NCBI RefSeq assembly: GCF_016862515.1 | Contig: NZ_BONC01000043.1 | Location: 1-64,000, forward strand | Length of the DNA stretch: 64,000 nucleotides | From: Asanoa iriomotensis | GTDB taxonomy: Bacteria; Actinomycetota; Actinomycetes; Mycobacteriales; Micromonosporaceae | Reading direction: 5' to 3' | Part shown: positions 59,523 to 64,000 of the stretch, one piece after another | How the letters are laid out: every line of letters begins with the position of its first letter | Position numbering within the stretch: position 1 is the first letter of the stretch | Made by a program: the position numbers and the translations under genes | Notes under the pieces: model-generated | Databases searched by the model: none | The model's input: only the letters and a program-made list of their open reading frames with translations | What the model was told of the DNA's origin: nothing

Positions 59523-59806
59523 GCAGGATCGGGCCAGCGCAAACACGCACGCGAAGGCTGCGCCGGCCGACATCGCCGCTCGCGGGGCGCCCTCGCGCAG
59601 CGCCGTCGCGACGCCGAGCCCGGCGCCAGCCGGCCAACCCGATGTGTCGCGTACCGATCCCAGGCCGGCGTCGACCCCCCGGCCATGACGCGACGGGGCA
59701 TACCTTTTGGCGCCCAAATCCGTCCGGTCGGCGGTATGCGCCCACCCGCTTCGCCGTTCTAGGCTTCCTCGGTTTGATCATGAATGACTGAACGGGGAAA
59801 CGCAGA
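59523..59806. other. Gene-free spacer
   Basis: I see no credible gene in this 284-bp stretch on either strand: open frames exist but lack the strong third-position GC bias of the genuine genes. It probably contains the promoter of the following small gene. AT content rises near 59770-59800. Confidence 0.5.
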
Positions 59807-60172
59807 ATGAGCATGCGGGACAAGCTGGTCGCGCGCACCCAACCGTTGCTGCAGGGCGAACGGGTGCAGCAGGTCTTCCTTGCCCAGTCCGGGGCTTCGC
59901 CCTGGCTGAGCGGCATCGCGGGGCTCTTCGGGCAGGCACTGATCCGCCGGCGCATCGTCGCCGTCACGGATCGGTCCATTGTGGTCTTCGCAACGGACTT
60001 CAACGGCACCAACCCGCGCGACGTGGTGCGCCGCCTCCCTCGCGGCACGCGGATCGGCCCGGCGAAGGGCATCTGGGCCCGGATCAACGTCGGCGACGAG
60101 AAAACCTGGTCGCACGCCAGGTTCCGCAAGGAGATCGAGGCCGCGGACGCCGCCCTGACAGCGACGCGCTAG
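59807..60172 (+). CDS. Small conserved hypothetical protein
   Basis: This 121-residue protein is cytoplasmic and basic, with a beta-strand pattern (IRRRIVAVTDRSIVVFATDF) suggestive of a pleckstrin-homology-like or similar small domain; I cannot assign a family. It has a GGGG-type ribosome site about 8 bp before ATG 59807. No operon partner is present: a gene-free spacer precedes it and a hairpin terminator follows. Confidence 0.7.
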   Translation: MSMRDKLVARTQPLLQGERVQQVFLAQSGASPWLSGIAGLFGQALIRRRIVAVTDRSIVVFATDFNGTNPRDVVRRLPRGTRIGPAKGIWARINVGDEKTWSHARFRKEIEAADAALTATR

Positions 60173-60179
60173 AGCCGAA

Positions 60180-60209
60180 GGTGGCGGCCCGATCGCTCGG
60201 GCCGCCACC
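60180..60209 (+). terminator. Hairpin terminator
   Basis: A perfect 13-bp stem GGTGGCGGCCCGA (60180-60192) pairs with 60197-60209 around TCGC, right after the stop at 60172. Confidence 0.8.
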
Positions 60210-60406
60210 CGATTCACCGATCGCGAAGGAAGACGCGGCTCTCGCGGAGCCGATCGCCATTCCCGGTCGTGCGCGTGCTGGCGCACCTGCGGTGTGGTGC
60301 TCATCCGCCCACCGGGCGGGGCCTATTGATGGACGGCGAGTGGCGCCATCTTGGGTGGTGGGCCTGCAGCTTGGCGACCACGGTTGGCTCGAACTGGACG
60401 CGCCGC

Positions 60407-60895
60407 GCTGGCGCGAGCGCGCCTCCGCACAACACGGATTGCGGCCGCGTCCGCCGATGCTGCGCGGTGCGCGGCGACGCTCGCTGCCGTGCGGTTAAGC
60501 AAATGGGCGATCTCGACGGGTTAACTGGCTGTGCCGCTGGCGCGAGCGCGTCGCCGCGCGACACGGATTGCGGCTGTGTCTGTGGATGCACGCGCGGTGC
60601 GCGGCGACGCTCGCTGCCGTGCGGTTCAGCAAATGGGCGATCTCGACGGGTGAATTGGCTACGCCGCTGGCGCGAGCGCGCCGCACGCGCGACACGGATT
60701 GCGGCTGTGTCTGTGGATGCACGCGCGGTGCGCGGCGACGCTCGCTGCCGTGCGGTTCAGCAAATGGCCGATCTCGACGGGTTAACTGGCCACGCCGCGC
60801 TGGCGCGGGCGCGTAGCCGCGCGACACGGGTCCATGGATGCTGCGCGGCGCGCGGCGACGCTCGCTACCGGGTAGGCGATCTCGACGCGTTCCTT
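60407..60895. repeat. About 3.7 tandem imperfect repeats of ~130 bp
   Basis: Units start at 60407, 60536, 60666 and 60799, each opening GCTGGCGCG(A/G)GCGCG and containing CACGGATTGCGGC, then GCGCGGCGACGCTCGCTGCCG and AATGGGCGATCTCGACGGG. Unit lengths of 129, 130 and 133 bp do not keep one reading frame, and the last unit is shorter and more diverged. It therefore looks non-coding. It occupies most of a 930-bp gene-free region (60173-61103) between the small gene and mraY; I see no gene in the remaining flanks. Confidence 0.85.
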
Positions 60896-61103
60896 GTCGG
60901 TCTGCTACTCGCCGATGATCCGAGCGCAGCCATGCCCTGACCCACAAGGCGACCGCGATGCGTGCCCGCCACGCTCCCCAACGACATCGAGTCGGGCAAC
61001 ACGTTGCTACGGGCCCCGACCGCGGCACTCGCCGATATAGACGGCCAGCCCGATCGAGAAACCACCCAACCCGCGCAGCGCCCAGCGGATCGCCCTCGGT
61101 GGC

Positions 61104-62207
61104 TTATCCAGCGACCGCCAGGAAATCCGAGTAGAACAGGCCTAGGCCGACCGCTACGCAGACGCCGGCCACGATCCAGAACCGGACCACGATGTTGACC
61201 TCGCTCCAGCCGCCGAGCTCGAAGTGGTGGTGCAACGGCACCATCCGGAAGACGCGTCTGCCGGTCGTCCGGAACGAGACGATCTGGATCACCCACGTCG
61301 TCGTGACGATGACGAAGAGCCCGCCGATCATGATCGAAAGCAGCGTGGTGCGTGTCGCCACCGCGAGCCCGCCGATCAGGCCGCCGAGTCCGAGCGAGCC
61401 CACGTCACCCATGAAGATCCGTGCCGGGGAGGCGTTCCACCACAGGAAGCCCAAGCAGGCGGCGGCCGCAGCCGCCGCGATCATCGCGATCTCCAGGGGA
61501 TCCCGGACCTGGTAGCAGGATTCGTTCACGCGGGCGTACGCGTCGTCGGCGCACCAGTGCCGGTACTGCCAGTAGCCGATCACCGCATAGGCGCCGAGCA
61601 CGAGGACCGACGCGCCGGTTGCCAGGCCGTCGAGACCGTCGGTGAGGTTCACGCCGTTCGACATCGCCGTGATCACGAAGACGAACACCAGCACCGAGCC
61701 GACCTTGCCGACGTCCAGCCAGCTGATATCGCGGAAGAGCGAGATGTGCTCGCTGGCCACGGTCTGTCCGTTGGTACTGGCCACGTAGAGGGCGGCAACG
61801 CCGAACCCGCCGCCGACGATCGCCTGGCCGAGCAGCTTGCCCTTGGCGGACAGCCCGTCGGAGTTGCGCCGGCGCACCTTGAGGAAGTCGTCGAAGAAGC
61901 CGACCACCCCACAGAAGACGAGCAGCCCGAGCAGAACGAGGGCCGTCATCGTCGGCCCGTCCTGCGCGATCTGCCGTTCGGGCAGGGTGGTCAGGGCGAT
62001 GTGCCCGGCGACATAGGCCAAGACGGTCGCCACGATGAACGCGACGCCACCCATCGTGGGAGTGCCCTTCTTGGCCAGATGGGTGGCCGGCCCGATGGAC
62101 CGGATCGGCTGGCCGGCCTTGAGCGCGGTGAAGACCCGAATCGCCACGGGCGTACCGAACAACGAGATGATGAACGCAACCGCGGCCGCGACGATGACCG
62201 CCCTCAC
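61104..62207 (-). CDS. mraY: Phospho-N-acetylmuramoyl-pentapeptide transferase
   Basis: This 367-residue enzyme has ten predicted helices. Catalytic Asp residues are in FFDDFLK (Asp106, Asp107) and NLTDGLDGL (Asp190, Asp193), with FMGDVGS (Asp268) and HHH at 326-328 in PLHHHFEL. It transfers phospho-MurNAc-pentapeptide to undecaprenyl phosphate, giving lipid I. The start is GTG 62207. MraY normally lies between murF and murD in the division/cell-wall cluster; here it has a repeat array on one side and a tRNA on the other. It may be the sole copy relocated or a second copy. Confidence 0.93.
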   Translation of the reverse strand: MRAVIVAAAVAFIISLFGTPVAIRVFTALKAGQPIRSIGPATHLAKKGTPTMGGVAFIVATVLAYVAGHIALTTLPERQIAQDGPTMTALVLLGLLVFCGVVGFFDDFLKVRRRNSDGLSAKGKLLGQAIVGGGFGVAALYVASTNGQTVASEHISLFRDISWLDVGKVGSVLVFVFVITAMSNGVNLTDGLDGLATGASVLVLGAYAVIGYWQYRHWCADDAYARVNESCYQVRDPLEIAMIAAAAAAACLGFLWWNASPARIFMGDVGSLGLGGLIGGLAVATRTTLLSIMIGGLFVIVTTTWVIQIVSFRTTGRRVFRMVPLHHHFELGGWSEVNIVVRFWIVAGVCVAVGLGLFYSDFLAVAG

Positions 62208-62406
62208 GAGCCAGCCTCCACAAGACGGCGGTCGAGCTTCCAGACCAAGGTCTGAAGCCTCAACCCGAGCGGGCCGTGCAGGTAGTCGATCGCATGATCA
62301 CCGGTCACGGGACACGAGCATGCCAGCCGACGTCCGGCGAAGCACCCCTGGACCCTCATGCCGGCGACACGACGAGCTGGGCTAAAGGCAGGGGTCAGAA
62401 AATGAG

Positions 62407-62437
62407 TCAGGGACAGGCCCGCGTGGGCTGTCCCTGA
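62407..62437 (-). terminator. Terminator for tRNA-Lys
   Basis: A 10-bp stem (TCAGGGACAG with CTGTCCCTGA) with an inner CCC/GGG pair lies 10 bp past the 3' end of the tRNA on its strand. Confidence 0.7.
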
Positions 62438-62447
62438 GTGTGTTTGC

Positions 62448-62523
62448 TGGTGCGCCGCCAGGGACTCGAACCCCGAACCCGCGGATTAAGAGTCCGCTGC
62501 TCTGCCAGTTGAGCTAGCGGCGC
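62448..62523 (-). tRNA. tRNA-Lys (CTT)
   Basis: On the minus strand the acceptor GCGCCGC pairs with GCGGCGC. The D arm (GCTC/GAGC), anticodon stem with loop bearing CTT (CGGACTCTTAATCCG) and T arm (TTCGAGT) all fold. A73 is followed by an encoded CCA (62450-62448). Confidence 0.95.
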
Positions 62524-62601
62524 TCGATCGGCAACGACACGTACGTTAGCACGCGCCCCGACGCATCTTCCAACTGGTAGCGAACGACCGGCCGAACGCC
62601 T

Positions 62602-63480
62602 TCAAACCCCCTCATACACCCCCACAAAATGAAGGTAGTTCGCCGAAATCCGGTCTACGACCGACTCCTCCGTCAGGTCCCCGGCCAGGTACGACTTCAG
62701 CGGCTCCGCCCAGATGCTCCGCCCGATCGCGAAGCCCAGGAAGCCCGCCGGCGCCGCGGCCCGCAACCACCGGTCGAGGTCCGCCGCCGGCGCGTCGCGG
62801 CCCAGCACGATGCACTGGACAGAGTTGCGGCCGCCCTGCCGCGCCGTCTCCAGCACCGACGCCGCGGAGGCGACACTGTTCAAGCCCTCGATCTTCCAGA
62901 TCGCCGGCTCGACGCCCGCCGCCTGCATCTCGCCGATCACCCGTACCGTCAGCTCAGGTCGAAGGTCGTCGTCATAGCGGTCCGACTCCTGGCCGTCGGT
63001 CGGCGGCACGAGCAACTCCAGCAGCAACTCCCGGCCCGCGGCGTCCAGCGCCGACGAGACCGTTGCCAGGTCGTCCATCTGGCCGCGCCGGGCCCGTACG
63101 TCGAACGACGGGTTGTCTCGCACCAGAATCTTGACGTAGCGCGGGTCGAACGCCTCCACGTGTTCCATCCAGACGCCCGAGCCCAGCGTGCCGTACTCCA
63201 GTGTGAACCAGTCCTGTCCCGATTTCTCGATCGGCATCGCGAGCGTGATCCCGGCCTCCTGGGCCGCGCGGGCCACCGCCTCGCCATAGCGCTCGTCCAC
63301 GAGGACACCGGCCGAAGAAGCAGCGGCACCACGAGAGAGGGCCACGGACAACCCCCGGTAGATCAGGCGCTTTCCATCCACGATGGACTGAATCTGTGCC
63401 GGGTTGGGGTAGCCGTGAATCCCGTACACCTGAGTGACAAACGATTCTCGATGGTCCATCGCCAACAAATAGAGCGCCAT
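62602..63480 (-). CDS. DUF2090-type aldolase-like protein
   Basis: This 292-residue TIM-barrel protein starts MALYLLAMDHRESF and includes GVLVDERYGEAVA, AMPIEKSGQDWF, VKILVRDNPSFD and IWKIEGL. This is the DUF2090 pattern found at the C-terminus of IolC-type proteins, where it is thought to act as 2-deoxy-5-keto-gluconate-6-phosphate aldolase. No inositol genes are nearby. It stands alone with GGGGGAACC before ATG 63480, next to tRNA-Lys downstream. The substrate is unknown. Confidence 0.85.
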   Translation of the reverse strand: MALYLLAMDHRESFVTQVYGIHGYPNPAQIQSIVDGKRLIYRGLSVALSRGAAASSAGVLVDERYGEAVARAAQEAGITLAMPIEKSGQDWFTLEYGTLGSGVWMEHVEAFDPRYVKILVRDNPSFDVRARRGQMDDLATVSSALDAAGRELLLELLVPPTDGQESDRYDDDLRPELTVRVIGEMQAAGVEPAIWKIEGLNSVASAASVLETARQGGRNSVQCIVLGRDAPAADLDRWLRAAAPAGFLGFAIGRSIWAEPLKSYLAGDLTEESVVDRISANYLHFVGVYEGV

Positions 63481-63713
63481 GGTTCCCCCGGAATGCCACC
63501 AAACCTCACTCCAGCCTGCCAAAAGGGCAGCTGACCAGGCGTTACTTCGGAGAAATCGCCACGACTGCGAGGTTCCGACCGGTTCGGACCTCAACGTCGG
63601 CCGTGTGGCTGAGGCGGGGTATGGACAGCATCTGGCACCCTGCCGGATCGAGGTACACAGCGGGTGGGGCTGGGGCACGATGACCCCAGGGTTGCGAAGA
63701 AACGGGGACATCC

Positions 63714-64000
63714 ATGCTTCGGTTCGTGACACGTCAAGCAGCCACCCGGAAGCTCCTTGCCGCCACCGCGGTCGGGGCTCTCGGCCTCTCTCTCGCCGCG
63801 TGTGGCGGCGACGACAAAGCTCCGGCCTTCGTGGCGGCCGGCGGCAAGCAAGGCGCGGCGACACCGCAGCCGACGGCTCCGCCCGTGCCTTTCGAGTTCA
63901 GCGTCACGCCCGCCGACAAGAAGAAGGACCTGCCGGTCAGCACCGAGATCGGCACCAACGTCAAGGGCGGCTCGATCACCAGCGTCAAGCTGGTCGACAA
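63714..64000 (+). CDS. L,D-transpeptidase lipoprotein, 5' part only
   Basis: The frame from ATG 63714 (GGGGAC site) is open to the window edge. The first 30 residues are a lipoprotein signal with lipobox SLAAC (Cys30). After a Pro/Ala linker, FEFSVTPADKKKDLPVSTEIGTNVKGG (here split by context) is the opening strand of the first Ig-like domain in LdtMt2-type proteins. The YkuD catalytic domain should lie beyond base 64000. Such enzymes form 3-3 peptidoglycan cross-links and resist most beta-lactams. Confidence 0.85.
   Translation, partial: MLRFVTRQAATRKLLAATAVGALGLSLAACGGDDKAPAFVAAGGKQGAATPQPTAPPVPFEFSVTPADKKKDLPVSTEIGTNVKGGSITSVKLVD

Noticed and set aside
59397-59717. Minus-strand open frame downstream of msrA
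   Set aside because: Third-position GC is only moderate and it overlaps the msrA terminator and 3' end.
60407-60895. Possible CRISPR array
   Set aside because: The units are about 130 bp, contiguous and diverged, with no short identical repeats or unique spacers, and no cas genes are nearby.
60269-60940. Long plus-strand open frame through the 130-bp repeat array
   Set aside because: Repeat units of 129, 130 and 133 bp fall in different frames, so successive units encode unrelated peptides.
60896-61103. Short membrane-like peptide downstream of mraY on the minus strand (contains FSIGLAVYIGEC)
   Set aside because: No start codon or ribosome site of its own and it stops after about 30 residues; too weak to call.

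Overview
The window is high-GC DNA with many GTG starts, a few TTG starts, ATGA, GTGA or TGATG stop-start overlaps, and strong codon-third-position GC bias. This points to an actinomycete. The gene set includes an AftD-type arabinofuranosyltransferase, DUF3068, DUF2613, two DUF1996 proteins, MraY, and an extracytoplasmic L,D-transpeptidase. Together these suggest a wall-arabinan-bearing member of the Actinomycetota. Micromonosporaceae is my best guess, inferred from memory of gene content and not tested.

Layout. 1-6.0 kb is an envelope copper and thiol module: a His-rich membrane protein, a DsbA-like protein and a MauE-like protein on the minus strand, an ECF sigma factor divergent from a zinc-finger anti-sigma-like protein, then a CopC-CopD fusion and YcnI. 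6.2-8.4 kb is a membrane protein with a long basic tail. At 8487-8650 sits a nested palindromic MITE-like element whose right end supplies the last codons and stop of a GT87 glycosyltransferase. 9.9-17.7 kb is mixed housekeeping and metabolism (orn, tRNA-His, molybdopterin oxidoreductase, SMR transporter, hydrolase, M23 peptidase, kinase-fold protein, histidine phosphatase). 18-21.9 kb is a tight dhaK-dhaL-ptsI-dhaM-ptsH operon for dihydroxyacetone phosphorylation, followed by an SDR gene broken by a frameshift.

22.8-28.6 kb holds an FAH-family hydrolase, an ArsR-like regulator divergent from an S41-type protease across a palindrome, DUF72, GntR, and a CBM2 esterase. 28.6-36.9 kb holds a degenerate DUF305 lipoprotein, a ferric-reductase-like flavoprotein, a divergent pair of secreted DUF1996 proteins, and a CBM35-like membrane protein followed by a NarL-type two-component system. 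36.9-38.2 kb is an NAD(P)-binding protein divergent from an Rrf2 regulator.

38.3-54.8 kb is an envelope-polysaccharide region: DUF3068, a 1621-residue AftD::methyltransferase fusion, a solute-binding/VWA protein, GT4, DUF2613, two large membrane proteins, an FkbM methyltransferase, a nucleotide-sugar dehydrogenase, GT2 and an epimerase. Its content recalls the mycobacterial Rv0224c-Rv0236A region. 54.8-59.5 kb is a stress module (SRPBCC, GNAT, quinone reductase, SnoaL-like, TetR, OsmC, MsrB, MsrA). A shared palindrome, GGACTATTTAGTCC, appears in front of the quinone reductase and the OsmC-Msr genes. 59.8-64 kb holds a small conserved protein, a non-coding array of about 3.7 imperfect 130-bp repeats, a mraY gene away from any other murein genes, tRNA-Lys, a DUF2090-type aldolase and the start of an L,D-transpeptidase lipoprotein gene.
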